From Corynebacterium striatum ATCC 6940 (GTDB lineage Bacteria; Actinomycetota; Actinomycetes; Mycobacteriales; Mycobacteriaceae), in NCBI RefSeq assembly GCF_000159135.1, contig NZ_GG667520.1:205468-269467 (forward strand): 64,000 bases of DNA. The letters are read 5' to 3'. A model generated the notes under the pieces. That model ran no database searches. It had not been told where the DNA came from and saw only the letters and a list, made by a program, of their open reading frames with translations. Positions 10,248 to 18,137 of the stretch are shown piece by piece (positions within the stretch are counted from its first letter, which is position 1; every line of letters begins with the position of its first letter). The position numbers and the translations under genes were made by a program.

Positions 10248-11848
10248 GAAGCTTCGGGGGAAGATGCGGGGGCGTCGTCAAGCACAGGGCGTGGCTTGGC
10301 GGCGCGATCCCGCTCCCGTAAACCGCTGCCGAGGTTTTCCGGCAGTCCAGCAAAGATCCACTGCGTAAGCGCCCATGCGGCGACGACCATGCCGATATCC
10401 CACCACCAGTTGTAGAGCTGGTGGTTTCCGTCGCCGGAGAAAGCTACGCCAATAAATAGCGAGACGCCCGTGGTGATCTTGATGAGCAGCAGCGGCGGGC
10501 GGAATGTGCCCATGAGGGTCAACACCGAGGCGTAGTACCACGGCAGGGTTACAGAGTTGAACACGAACGCGACCTGGTAGGCGCCAGCGGTACCTGCGAT
10601 GGCGCGGTTGATGGAACCGCGGCCCAGCCACCACATCAAGACCAAACCGATGAGCATGAAGACCATCGAGATGCTGCGCAGCATACCCAGTACACCGTTG
10701 TATGTGGTCTCTGGGCTAAAGACCTGGATAAGCGGGATGAGGACGTCGGCTGCGAAGGTAGGGCCGGCGAGGGGATTGACCACCTTGGAGTTGCCGCTGA
10801 TTTGGGAGAGCCATCCCCAAGAACTGCCCGAGGCCCATGTAATGACAGCGACGGATAGAGCTACCTCAACCAACGCCACGATTCCAGAGATGACGAATGC
10901 GAGCACCTGTTTGGCGACGCCGCGTTCCCGCGGTGCGTGGTGAAGCACCATCATCCACACCACGAAGGGTGCTGCAAAAATGGCCGTTGCCTTGAGCGCC
11001 ACGGCCACGCCGATGAGGATGAGGCCGATGTGGAAGCGCTTGTGTACCGCGGCAAGCAGGCCCAGGGACACGAGGGCCACCATGACGGACTCGTTGTGCA
11101 TGCCACCGATGAGGTGAAGGACAACTACCGGATTGGCCACACCCAACCACAGTGCCAAAGCGGGGTCGCCGCCTAAGGCGCGGGCCAGGCGGGTAATTGC
11201 GAAGACGATGACGGCAAAGCCGAGGACGGAGATTGCCTTGTAGACGATGATTCCTGCGGCGACGTTATCGCCCACTAGGCGCGTGACGCCTTCGGCGGTC
11301 CACAAGTGCAACGGGCCATAAGGGGTGGTGGTGTTGCGCCAGTCATGGGAAACCTCAAGCAGAAATGGTCCCGGGTTGACGGCTGCGCCCTCGGTATAGG
11401 GATCGAAACCATCGCGCACCATGGCGCCTTGCATGAGATAGGAGTAGACGTCGCGGGAGGCAAGAGGTGCAGCAAAGAGCAGTGGAGCGATCCATGCGGC
11501 GAGCATGCGACGGATCTCGCGCAGGCCTCCGTCAGGAGTAGGATTCTTCAGCTGCGGCGCGACCACCTGGCGGCCGGCCAGGATCCATGCAGCGACGAGG
11601 CTAAAGAGGCCGAACCAGTAGAGAACCATGCCCACGTTGCGGCCGTGCCCGTAGGCCAAGAACCCGATGTTGAGGGCCTCCAGAAAACCGCCTCGGTTGC
11701 GCGTAGCGCCGCCGGAGAAGGAGACAATCATCAAGATGATGGAGGCAACGATGCCCACCGGTAGTGCATTGGGCAGCTGCAGGCTATACACCTTGTGCTT
11801 TGGGCCTGCGGTCTGAGGAGCAGGGGAGGCAGGAGATGTAACTGACAT
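10244..11848 (-). CDS. mptA: Alpha-1,6-mannopyranosyltransferase MptA (GT-C, lipomannan core)
   Basis: Protein of 534 aa with about 13 hydrophobic segments spread along its length, as in polyprenyl-phosphomannose-dependent GT-C enzymes. An early periplasmic loop contains SRDVYSYLMQGAMVRDGFDPY, resembling the GT-C acidic catalytic loop, and RNTTTPYGPLHLW follows. In C. glutamicum MptA (NCgl2093) extends the alpha-1,6-mannan backbone of lipomannan and LAM and sits in this same position between the Rv2175c homologue and the prenyl synthase. It starts 5 nt after the prenyl synthase stop, suggesting translational coupling. It overlaps the Rv2175c-type gene by 4 bp, tail to tail. Confidence 0.88.
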   Translation of the reverse strand: MSVTSPASPAPQTAGPKHKVYSLQLPNALPVGIVASIILMIVSFSGGATRNRGGFLEALNIGFLAYGHGRNVGMVLYWFGLFSLVAAWILAGRQVVAPQLKNPTPDGGLREIRRMLAAWIAPLLFAAPLASRDVYSYLMQGAMVRDGFDPYTEGAAVNPGPFLLEVSHDWRNTTTPYGPLHLWTAEGVTRLVGDNVAAGIIVYKAISVLGFAVIVFAITRLARALGGDPALALWLGVANPVVVLHLIGGMHNESVMVALVSLGLLAAVHKRFHIGLILIGVAVALKATAIFAAPFVVWMMVLHHAPRERGVAKQVLAFVISGIVALVEVALSVAVITWASGSSWGWLSQISGNSKVVNPLAGPTFAADVLIPLIQVFSPETTYNGVLGMLRSISMVFMLIGLVLMWWLGRGSINRAIAGTAGAYQVAFVFNSVTLPWYYASVLTLMGTFRPPLLLIKITTGVSLFIGVAFSGDGNHQLYNWWWDIGMVVAAWALTQWIFAGLPENLGSGLRERDRAAKPRPVLDDAPASSPEAS

Positions 11849-11853
11849 GCTGC

Positions 11854-12945
11854 CTACATTCGACGAGCCGTGGCCTTGATGGCCAGTGCCTCGAGGGTCT
11901 GAGTGACGTCGGTATCAACCTGCGCCTCGCGGAGGTGGCGCAGCCCTGACTCGGTGAGAGCGGTGATTTGCTCTTCAAGCAGCGCTGGGGCGCCGGAGTC
12001 CTCGATGATTTGCGCCATGCGGGCAATGTCAGCGGGATCCTCGCTGTTGCCGATGAGACTACGCAGCGTCTTGGCAGCGGCTGGGTCCTTCGCGTCGGCG
12101 TGCTGGAGCGCCAAGGAAAGGAGGACGGTGCGCTTGCCTTCGCGCAGATCGTCGCCAGCAGGCTTTCCAGTGATCGCGGGGTCGCCGAAGACGCCGAGCT
12201 GGTCATCGCGCAGCTGGAAGGCGATTCCGATGTCGCGGCCGTAGCCACGGAAAGCGTCGATAAGCGCAGGCTCGGCGCCTGCGACTGCGGCACCAAGGTG
12301 AAGCGGTCGCTCGATGGTGTACGCGGCCGTCTTGTAACGGTTGACCGAGTTGGCTAGCGCTAGGTCCTCGGAACCCGCGGCCTCCAGCGAAATGTCTAGA
12401 ATCTGGCCGCCGATGACCTCGGTGCGCATACCTGACCATGGGCCGCGAGCGCGATGCAGCGCGGCGCCGCTGAGGCCGGAGCCCTGCAGCATGTCTTCGG
12501 CCCATGCGAGTGCAAGATCGCCAACCAGGATGGCTACTGATTGACCGAAGAAGTCGGCATCGCCGTGGTAGCCCTTGGCCCTGTGTTGTGCTGCGACGGC
12601 GCGATGCACAGTGGGATTTCCGCGCCGGGTATCAGAGGAATCGATGATGTCATCGTGGATAAGCGCGCACGCCTGGATGAACTCCAGCGATGAGGCGGCG
12701 GTGGCCATAGCCTGGGCATCCTCGCCGCTCTCTAGGCCGTGCGCGCCGAGGAAGCCAGCCCACGCGTAGGTGGGGCGAATGCGCTTGCCGCCATCGAGAA
12801 CGAAGGACTCTAGGAAGTTCGTTGCGTTGACAACGGGTTCACCAATTTCTGCAACCTCGGGGCGACGCTGTGCGAGGAACTCGCTGAGCTTTTCGCGGGC
12901 GAGGTCGGGGAACTGCTCGATGGTGGGAATGCTGCTGTCTTTCAC
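11854..12945 (-). CDS. idsA: Polyprenyl (geranylgeranyl) diphosphate synthase
   Basis: Protein of 363 aa. It has GGKRIRP at 52-58, the first Asp-rich motif DDIID (98-102) and the second DDQLGVFGD (247-255). The residues before the first motif are small (ACALIH), consistent with a chain longer than farnesyl. In C. glutamicum IdsA is the main geranylgeranyl diphosphate synthase. Supplying prenyl precursors, and through them polyprenyl-phosphate carriers, makes functional sense beside polyprenyl-phosphomannose-using MptA. Start is GTG 12945; TAACGT ends 7 nt upstream. Confidence 0.9.
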   Translation of the reverse strand: MKDSSIPTIEQFPDLAREKLSEFLAQRRPEVAEIGEPVVNATNFLESFVLDGGKRIRPTYAWAGFLGAHGLESGEDAQAMATAASSLEFIQACALIHDDIIDSSDTRRGNPTVHRAVAAQHRAKGYHGDADFFGQSVAILVGDLALAWAEDMLQGSGLSGAALHRARGPWSGMRTEVIGGQILDISLEAAGSEDLALANSVNRYKTAAYTIERPLHLGAAVAGAEPALIDAFRGYGRDIGIAFQLRDDQLGVFGDPAITGKPAGDDLREGKRTVLLSLALQHADAKDPAAAKTLRSLIGNSEDPADIARMAQIIEDSGAPALLEEQITALTESGLRHLREAQVDTDVTQTLEALAIKATARRM

Positions 12946-12981
12946 CCCTCACACGTTACCTGTTAGGGCAGACGTTTCTAA

Positions 12982-13545
12982 TTAGGTGGCAGACAGGGGC
13001 AACCGTGCCGCGAGAATCGCAAAGGCGCGTTCGTCTGCGGGGTATTCGAGGTTGCGTAGGACATCGAAGAATCCCACTTTGCGGTAAAGGCCAAAAGCGG
13101 CGTTTGCCTCGTTGGGGACCTCGGGCGTGGATAACAAGAGATAGGAGGCTGGCGCGTTCCACGCGAGTTCCTCGATGAGGCAGAGGCCTAAGCCATGGCC
13201 CTGCAAGTTAGGGGTGACATGAATCTCGGCGAGCTCGAAATAGTTGTGCAAGATATCCAGTTGCTCGGGCGTGGGGCCGCCGGCCTCGGTGAAACCGCGG
13301 CGCAGCTGGCGGTCCCACCAGGTGTCCGGCGTACCGACAAAACCGTAGGCCAAGCCCGCGATGCCGAATTCATTTTCGGCGATAACCGCAGTGAATCCGG
13401 GACGCATGACATCAGCCTTCCACGCGTTAATCCGGTTAGCCCGAATGGTGGGGTTATATCCCATGGCTTCGATGTAGATGTCCACCAACTGTGGGGCCAG
13501 CATGGCGAATTCTTGGGGGCTCAGGCGCCGAATTTGAAAACTCAC
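12982..13545 (-). CDS. GNAT-family N-acetyltransferase
   Basis: Protein of 187 aa. Start GTG 13545 is preferred over the longer frame to 13620 because TGTTAT lies 7 nt upstream and the protein then opens MSFQIRRLSPQEF, a normal GNAT beginning. The acetyl-CoA motif A is HVTPNLQGHGLGLCLIEEL, and motif B ends FGLYRKVGFFD. Substrate unknown. It is 36 bp upstream of idsA on the same strand and divergent from the HEPN gene. Confidence 0.8.
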   Translation of the reverse strand: MSFQIRRLSPQEFAMLAPQLVDIYIEAMGYNPTIRANRINAWKADVMRPGFTAVIAENEFGIAGLAYGFVGTPDTWWDRQLRRGFTEAGGPTPEQLDILHNYFELAEIHVTPNLQGHGLGLCLIEELAWNAPASYLLLSTPEVPNEANAAFGLYRKVGFFDVLRNLEYPADERAFAILAARLPLSAT

Positions 13546-13758
13546 ACTTCTAATAACAGCAGACTTAGGGGTTGTTCGACAACGTAATTGCGCAGCTTTT
13601 CTGTTTTTAAAAATGAACATCGTGTGTAGATTTTCGAAAGTTAAAAACGCTCTGAAGTGGAAAAACTATTGCACTATTCGAACAAGTGATCTAAAATGAA
13701 GGTAGATGTCTGGAAGGCTCTTTAGATTGTTAGTCAATACCAGCGAAGGAGGAGCATC

Positions 13759-14199
13759 ATGGCACAGGTAATTTCAGCTACGGCCCAGTTCAGGGGGTCG
13801 CGCGCGGCAGTGGGCGCATTCAAGCGTGACCGTTTTATGGAGCAGGCAAGCGACTTGCTAGCGCAAGCTCGTGCCATGGCTGCTGTGGGCCGTTGGGATC
13901 AGGCGCTGGAGTTTGCTTATCAGGCGGGCCTCCGTACGGCCGGTGCTCGTATTGCGGACTCTGCGGTGGCAAAGCGGCGTCGCCTTCCGTCGAGTGCTTG
14001 GGCGCAGCTCGCACTCGTTGGGGGAGAGGAAAAGGAATGGGCTGAGCGCTTTGGTGCTTACTCTCGCTTTCGCTCCCGGGTGGCCTCTGGCTTGGAGGGC
14101 GCTCCTTCGGACGAGGTTGTCCTTGAAGTGATGGCCTTGGCGGCGGAATTCCTTTCCTATGTGGAAGAGGAAATGGGCTTCGGCTCCCTTGCTGCGTAA
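13759..14199 (+). CDS. SAV_6107-type HEPN-domain protein, function unknown
   Basis: Protein of 146 aa with a strong Shine-Dalgarno (GGAGG, about 8 nt upstream). It is an all-helical protein with WDQALEFAYQAGLRTAGARI in the middle and ASAR-type spacing as seen in the actinobacterial SAV_6107 HEPN family. HEPN proteins are often RNA-binding or RNase-like, but I see no clear RX4-6H nuclease motif. No toxin-antitoxin partner lies next to it. It stands alone between the divergent GNAT gene and the DUF3040 gene. Confidence 0.65.
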   Translation: MAQVISATAQFRGSRAAVGAFKRDRFMEQASDLLAQARAMAAVGRWDQALEFAYQAGLRTAGARIADSAVAKRRRLPSSAWAQLALVGGEEKEWAERFGAYSRFRSRVASGLEGAPSDEVVLEVMALAAEFLSYVEEEMGFGSLAA

Positions 14200-14401
14200 A
14201 GCGGGAACTGGGACATGTTCGGCGTGTTGTACCCCAGTTATGTGGGGGTAGACTGTATTTGCGGGAACTAACTGATTACTCTGGGCGTTAGATAATTAGT
14301 AGTTCACAAAATATGGTGTATCCCAAAGCGTGTGCGGCCAGCATTTGTGCACTGCGTTGTGGAACTTAGCCCTAGACCCATTGAAATCAGTTGGAGGAAC
14401 A

Positions 14402-14794
14402 GTGTCGCTTTCCGAGCACGAGCAGCAAGCTCTCCGTGAAATTGAACGGTCCTTATTGCAGGATGATCCTAAGTTTGGTTCCTCTGTTGCTGAGGATTCC
14501 GGCTTCGGTGGCAACGGTGGTGCGATTACCCTTCGTGGCATCGCGCTCATTGTCGTGGGGCTCTTGCTCTTGGTGGGTGGCGTAGCCCTCGCGCAGCAGA
14601 ACCTCTGGTTCGTCAGCATTTCTATCGTTGGATTCCTTGTTATGTTTGCCTCTGGCGTGTGGATGCTGCGTGGGCGCGAGGAGAAGGCGCCGTCTTACTC
14701 GGGTGCTCGCGCTAAGCAGAAGTCGGCCGGTGGTCAGGGCGGAGTAGGCGGCCGTCTGGAGGAGAACTTCCGCCGTCGTTTCGAAGAGCGATAA
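14402..14794 (+). CDS. DUF3040-type small membrane protein
   Basis: Protein of 130 aa from GTG 14402, preceded by GGAGG at 14393-14397. The opening SLSEHEQQALREIERSLLQDDPKF is the signature of the actinobacterial DUF3040 family (Rv2169c-like). Two adjacent hydrophobic helices (about 45-65 and 68-90) are followed by a basic, glycine-rich tail. Function unknown; it conservatively sits just before the mraZ-dcw cluster. It is followed by its own terminator. Confidence 0.8.
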   Translation: MSLSEHEQQALREIERSLLQDDPKFGSSVAEDSGFGGNGGAITLRGIALIVVGLLLLVGGVALAQQNLWFVSISIVGFLVMFASGVWMLRGREEKAPSYSGARAKQKSAGGQGGVGGRLEENFRRRFEER

Positions 14795-14830
14795 GCGCCA
14801 GCGCTGAAACAAGCCGAATTTGTGGTTTGA

Positions 14831-14877
14831 GCCCGCATTCCTAACTTCCCAAGCGGAAGAGGGGATGCGGGCTTTTT
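14831..14877 (+). terminator. Intrinsic terminator of the DUF3040 gene
   Basis: Perfect 8-bp stem GCCCGCAT/ATGCGGGC (14831-14838 with 14865-14872), an inner TTCC/GGAA stem, then T5. Confidence 0.85.
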
Positions 14878-14890
14878 GCGTTCAGCCCTT

Positions 14891-14969
14891 TGTGAGATTC
14901 ACACTTCAAGGTTCCCACTTTCTAATCCCCACTTTGCCCCACATTCCCCACTTTCTCCCACATTCCCCA
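14891..14969 (-). repeat. Palindrome plus six TGGGN repeats (minus strand) far upstream of mraZ
   Basis: A TGTGA-GAT-TCACA inverted repeat (14891-14903) is followed by six NCCCA units at 14913-14917, 14927-14931, 14937-14941, 14946-14950, 14956-14960 and 14965-14969. Read on the minus strand these are TGGGN boxes spaced 9-10 nt (one gap of 14), forming an imperfect 19-bp double repeat. They resemble the MraZ boxes found at 15358-15382 but are inverted and about 400 bp further upstream. Confidence 0.7.
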
Positions 14970-15343
14970 CTTTGCACCACCGGGGAGACGTTTGGGCTGA
15001 AGCTGTGGCGGCGCTTTTTAGAAATGCAACCCTGGAATCCCAGACCTTGTGGTCGCTGTTGTCGGAGTTTGGAGTGTGAGCAAAACTGACCTTGACGTCT
15101 GGTTTTCCGGGTCTGCTGTTTTGGGAAATGGGTAAATGGCATCGGATGGTGCGCGGTGTGCGGGTGGAGAATTCACAATATAAGGGGCTATTGCGGCCTA
15201 TGGTGCGCAATATGTAGGTGTTTCTGGTGGGGCCAAAGGGGTCATTGTGGGGTGGTGTCAAGGGGGTAGCGGGGATTTCTTCCCACCGTTAAAACGGTCG
15301 TCTACCTCGATCGATCGAGTTGGAATTCTTTGAACACGCGGCT
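14970..15343. other. Non-coding stretch upstream of mraZ
   Basis: No ORF here has a credible start, Shine-Dalgarno or protein-like composition. Visible are scattered TGGG/ATGGG runs (15117-15140), two CAATAT copies around 15176 and 15207, and a CGATCGATCGA stretch near 15308-15318. A roughly 120-codon minus frame crosses the repeats but its composition follows the repeats, not a protein. Confidence 0.5.
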
Positions 15344-15382
15344 TGGGGTGACAGAAGTGGGGGAAAGTGGGGTAGAGTGGGG
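15344..15382 (+). promoter_or_regulatory. mraZ promoter with three MraZ boxes
   Basis: TGGGG units start at 15358, 15368 and 15378, an exact 10-bp period, with a fourth TGGGG at 15344. Three TGGGN repeats at 10-bp spacing are the known MraZ binding site at dcw promoters. A TAGAGT -10-like box (15373-15378) overlaps the last two units and GTGACA (15348-15353) lies 19 nt before it, so MraZ would sit on the promoter and repress its own operon. Confidence 0.8.
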
Positions 15383-15490
15383 CGCAGTGTGAAAGTGAGC
15401 GTCAGAATTTCGAGTAACTCCCGAGGGTTTGGCGCAAGGTTTCATGCCAGAGGAATCCGGAGTTTCGAGTGACAGGAAGGTGGGCCCGGG

Positions 15491-15925
15491 ATGTTTCTGG
15501 GTACCTACACTCCCAAACTCGATGACAAAGGGCGGCTTACGCTTCCCGCTAAGTTCCGCGAAGATTTGGCTGGCGGCCTTATGGTCACCAAAGGTCAGGA
15601 TCACTCTCTAGCGGTTTATCCGCGTGAGGAATTCGCGGCGCGTGCACGGAAAGCGGCAGCAGTGTCTCGCACCAACCCAGACGCGCGTGCGTTTATTCGT
15701 AACTTGGCAGCAAGTGCGGATGAGCAAAGGCCGGATGGACACGGACGAATCACTCTTTCAGCCGCACACCGCGAATACGCAAACCTCTCAAAGGAATGCG
15801 TGGTGGTCGGTTCAGTGGACTTCCTCGAAATCTGGGACGCAGCCGCGTGGGCTGAGTACCAGGCGCAAACTGAAGATGCTTATTCGGCAGCAGACGCCGA
15901 TGACGTACTCGCTGGGTTGCTCTAA
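15491..15925 (+). CDS. mraZ: Transcriptional regulator MraZ
   Basis: Protein of 144 aa from ATG 15491 with GGAAGG upstream. It has two SpoVT-AbrB-like halves, each with the DXXGR motif ([14 protein letters not shown] and [10 protein letters not shown]). MraZ forms a ring and binds repeated TGGGN boxes at the head of the dcw cluster; such boxes lie 109 bp upstream of its start. As first gene of the cluster it probably represses mraZ and downstream division and wall genes. Confidence 0.95.
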   Translation: MFLGTYTPKLDDKGRLTLPAKFREDLAGGLMVTKGQDHSLAVYPREEFAARARKAAAVSRTNPDARAFIRNLAASADEQRPDGHGRITLSAAHREYANLSKECVVVGSVDFLEIWDAAAWAEYQAQTEDAYSAADADDVLAGLL

Positions 15926-15943
15926 AGAGCAAGGGCAGCGATG

Positions 15944-16037
15944 AGTGCGTGTACGGACTCTGCCCGAGGTGGATGCTCTGGTGTACTTCCCCGATATCAG
16001 AAACCTGCCTCGGACAGGGCCCTATACGCACTTTTTT
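15944..16037 (+). ncRNA. mraZ-rsmH intergenic structured RNA (mraW-motif-like leader)
   Basis: AGTGCGTGTA (15944-15953) pairs with TATACGCACT (16023-16032, one G-U), enclosing CCGAGG/CCTCGG (15964-15969 with 16008-16013). The outer 3' arm runs straight into six T. Together this is a long branched stem with an intrinsic-terminator tail. A conserved mraW RNA motif is known upstream of mraW in actinobacteria; whether this is the same family needs a covariance search. The rsmH Shine-Dalgarno (AAAGGGGGTG) lies just downstream. Confidence 0.55.
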
Positions 16038-16080
16038 GCTCTGTGGGACCAATTGAGAAAAAAGGGGGTGACGAGCAGTA

Positions 16081-17148
16081 ATGACGGCTCAAGACAAGAA
16101 CACTGACAACGTAGCCAACAACATTAACTACGACATAGCCGAAAACCACGGCCATGTTCCAGTCATGCGCGAGCGTATGGCTCAACTGCTCGCGCCCGCA
16201 ATTGAGGCGGCCGGGAGCAACGCGGTTGTCGTTGACGGCACTTTAGGCGCCGGTGGCCACGCCGATTTTTTCCTGCGGACTTTCCCTAACCTGCACGTGG
16301 TAGGCGTTGATCGTGATGGCGCATCGCTGGCCGCAGCCACCGAGCGCTTGGAGCCATTCGAGGATCGCTTTGTGGGCGTCAACGCACGCTTCGACGAGGT
16401 CGGCGGCGAAATTGCCAGGGGAGAGGGCGCAATCTTTGACATTGCTCGCGAGCACGGCATTGCTGGCGCCCTGTTCGACTTGGGTGTTTCTTCCATGCAG
16501 CTCGACCAAGTTGAGCGCGGCTTTGCGTATAAGACGGATGCACCATTGGACATGCGCATGGACCCCTCGCATGGCATTACCGCTGCAGACGTGTTGAACA
16601 CGTACAGCCATGGCGACCTTGCACGAATTCTCAAGACCTACGGGGATGAGCGTTTCGCCGGCAAAATTGCCTCGGCGGTGCTCAAGGAGCGTGAGAAAGA
16701 GCCGTTCAGCAACTCCGAACGTCTTGTTGAACTGCTCTACGCCACCATCCCCGCGGCAACTCGCCGCACCGGCGGGCATCCGGCAAAGCGCACCTTCCAG
16801 GCATTGCGCGTCGAGGTTAACCGCGAGCTTGAGGCAATCGAGCAGGTGATCCCCGTTATTACAGATGCACTACACGTCGGCGGACGCGCGGTGTTCATGA
16901 GCTACCAGTCTCTCGAGGACCGCACCGTTAAGCAGGCTTTCGCCGAGCTGGCTGCGTCTAAGACGCCAGCCGGGCTTCCGATGGATCTCCCGGGCACGGC
17001 TCCAAAGTTTAAAACGGTCACCCGTGGCGCTGAAAAGGCGAGCGCCGAGGAAATTGAAGAAAACTCCCGCGCCGCATCCGTGAGGGTGCGGGCCATAGAG
17101 AGGCTCGAGGGCGAGCCTCACCTGCACCCACCGGGAGGTAGTGCATGA
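16081..17148 (+). CDS. rsmH: 16S rRNA m4C1402 methyltransferase RsmH
   Basis: Protein of 355 aa. Motifs are HVPVMRERM at the N-terminus, [16 protein letters not shown] (SAM-binding loop), [38 protein letters not shown] and the C-terminal [18 protein letters not shown]. It uses SAM to N4-methylate C1402 of 16S rRNA. It follows mraZ after a 155-nt structured leader and overlaps ftsL by 4 bp (ATGA). Confidence 0.95.
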   Translation: MTAQDKNTDNVANNINYDIAENHGHVPVMRERMAQLLAPAIEAAGSNAVVVDGTLGAGGHADFFLRTFPNLHVVGVDRDGASLAAATERLEPFEDRFVGVNARFDEVGGEIARGEGAIFDIAREHGIAGALFDLGVSSMQLDQVERGFAYKTDAPLDMRMDPSHGITAADVLNTYSHGDLARILKTYGDERFAGKIASAVLKEREKEPFSNSERLVELLYATIPAATRRTGGHPAKRTFQALRVEVNRELEAIEQVIPVITDALHVGGRAVFMSYQSLEDRTVKQAFAELAASKTPAGLPMDLPGTAPKFKTVTRGAEKASAEEIEENSRAASVRVRAIERLEGEPHLHPPGGSA

Positions 17149-17951
17149 GCCTCTACGAACGCACAACCGCACCACACACTTCCCGCATCACCACACAAGA
17201 GAGGACCCGCACCATGGGGGCGAGCCGCGACTTTACAACCGGTACCGATACCGGAGCTGCCACGACTCTTCTAGAGCCAGGTCGCCGCGCCGTTCCCCAG
17301 CGCACTCCGCGTCGAACGCCGCACCGTACCCAGGTGCCGGCGCGCCGCGGAAACCGCTTGGGTTCGAAGCAGGTTGTTTCTTTCCGTGGCCGCCGTCTTC
17401 CACAGCAGTCGCTAAATAAAAAGAGCTCGCTTTTTACTCGTATGTCCTTCATGGCCATCGGATTGCTGATTTTCGGCGTCGTGGTGTCGATGTGGCTTTC
17501 TGGTATCTCGACTGCCCAGACCTTTGTGGTCAAGGACTTGACAGTTCGCGAGTCTGAGCTGAATAACCAGCTCGAGACGCTGAATCGTGACCTCGAAAAT
17601 GTGCGCTCGGCTTCTGACGTTGCGCGGCGTGCCAATGATGCCAAGATGGGTGTACCTACCCAGCCAGGAATCGTAGAGGTCGGCCCAGACGGGGCTGTCA
17701 ATGAGAAGCGTCCGGCTGAGTTGAACACTGAGTCCATTGTTGACGTCAACGGCGAGCCAGTCCGTCCGGGCCAGGCATCGAGTGATCCGAACGCAACGAA
17801 GGACATCTCAGATAGTCTCAACGAGGTGCCGCAGGGTCGTCAACGTGAGGCGCGCAATAACAATGGCCAGGCTCCGGCCGGGCAGGAATCTGCTCCGGCA
17901 GCACCGCAGGATCTGCCGAACATCCCAGCCCAAGCGCCATACGCTAACTAG
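17145..17951 (+). CDS. ftsL: FtsL-like septum protein
   Basis: Protein of 268 aa if it starts at ATG 17145, which has a good GGGAGGT Shine-Dalgarno; ATG 17214 is a possible internal start. Residues 1-95 are basic and Arg-rich. One membrane helix lies at about 101-120, followed by a short coiled coil (about 130-160) and a Pro/Gln-rich disordered tail. This topology and the position between rsmH and ftsI identify FtsL, which with FtsB and FtsQ activates FtsWI. Identity rests on context, as FtsL sequences barely align. Confidence 0.75.
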   Translation: MSLYERTTAPHTSRITTQERTRTMGASRDFTTGTDTGAATTLLEPGRRAVPQRTPRRTPHRTQVPARRGNRLGSKQVVSFRGRRLPQQSLNKKSSLFTRMSFMAIGLLIFGVVVSMWLSGISTAQTFVVKDLTVRESELNNQLETLNRDLENVRSASDVARRANDAKMGVPTQPGIVEVGPDGAVNEKRPAELNTESIVDVNGEPVRPGQASSDPNATKDISDSLNEVPQGRQREARNNNGQAPAGQESAPAAPQDLPNIPAQAPYAN

Positions 17952-17972
17952 CTAAAAATCCTGCTTCTTCAG

Positions 17973-18010
17973 AAGTGCTCGCGCGTGCCTGTGCGAGCAC
18001 TTGGCTTTTA
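17973..18010 (+). terminator. Terminator inside the dcw cluster (ftsL-ftsI)
   Basis: Perfect 10-bp stem AAGTGCTCGC/GCGAGCACTT (17973-17982 with 17993-18002) followed by GGCTTTTA. It should reduce read-through from the mraZ promoter into ftsI. Confidence 0.7.
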
Positions 18011-18042
18011 TAAGGCAAAATCTTCAAGCAAGACTGCCTGCT

Positions 18043-18085
18043 TTGCGGGCGAGCTTCAAGACCATCGGTCATGCCGAGCCCGCAA
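18043..18085 (+). other. Inverted repeat in the ftsI leader
   Basis: TTGCGGGC (18043-18050) and GCCCGCAA (18078-18085) can form an 8-bp stem in the 186-nt gap before ftsI. A TATAAG box at about 18008-18013 just after the terminator could serve an ftsI promoter. Function is inferred only. Confidence 0.4.
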
Positions 18086-18137
18086 CCGCATTTAAGTGGC
18101 TTTTGTATTCGACGCGGCATAAGGAAAAGGTGACTTT

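Noticed and set aside
13759..14199. HEPN gene as toxin of a HEPN-MNT toxin-antitoxin pair
   Set aside because: No MNT or other antitoxin gene lies beside it and the RX4-6H motif is not evident.
14913..14969. CRISPR-like appearance of the CCCCA repeats
   Set aside because: Units are 5 bp with 4-9 bp gaps; there are no 25-40 bp repeats or spacers and no cas genes.
14899..15261. Minus-strand ORF of 120 codons upstream of mraZ
   Set aside because: It runs through the TGGGN repeats, its Gly/Glu/Cys-rich end is just translated repeat, and it has no Shine-Dalgarno or family features.
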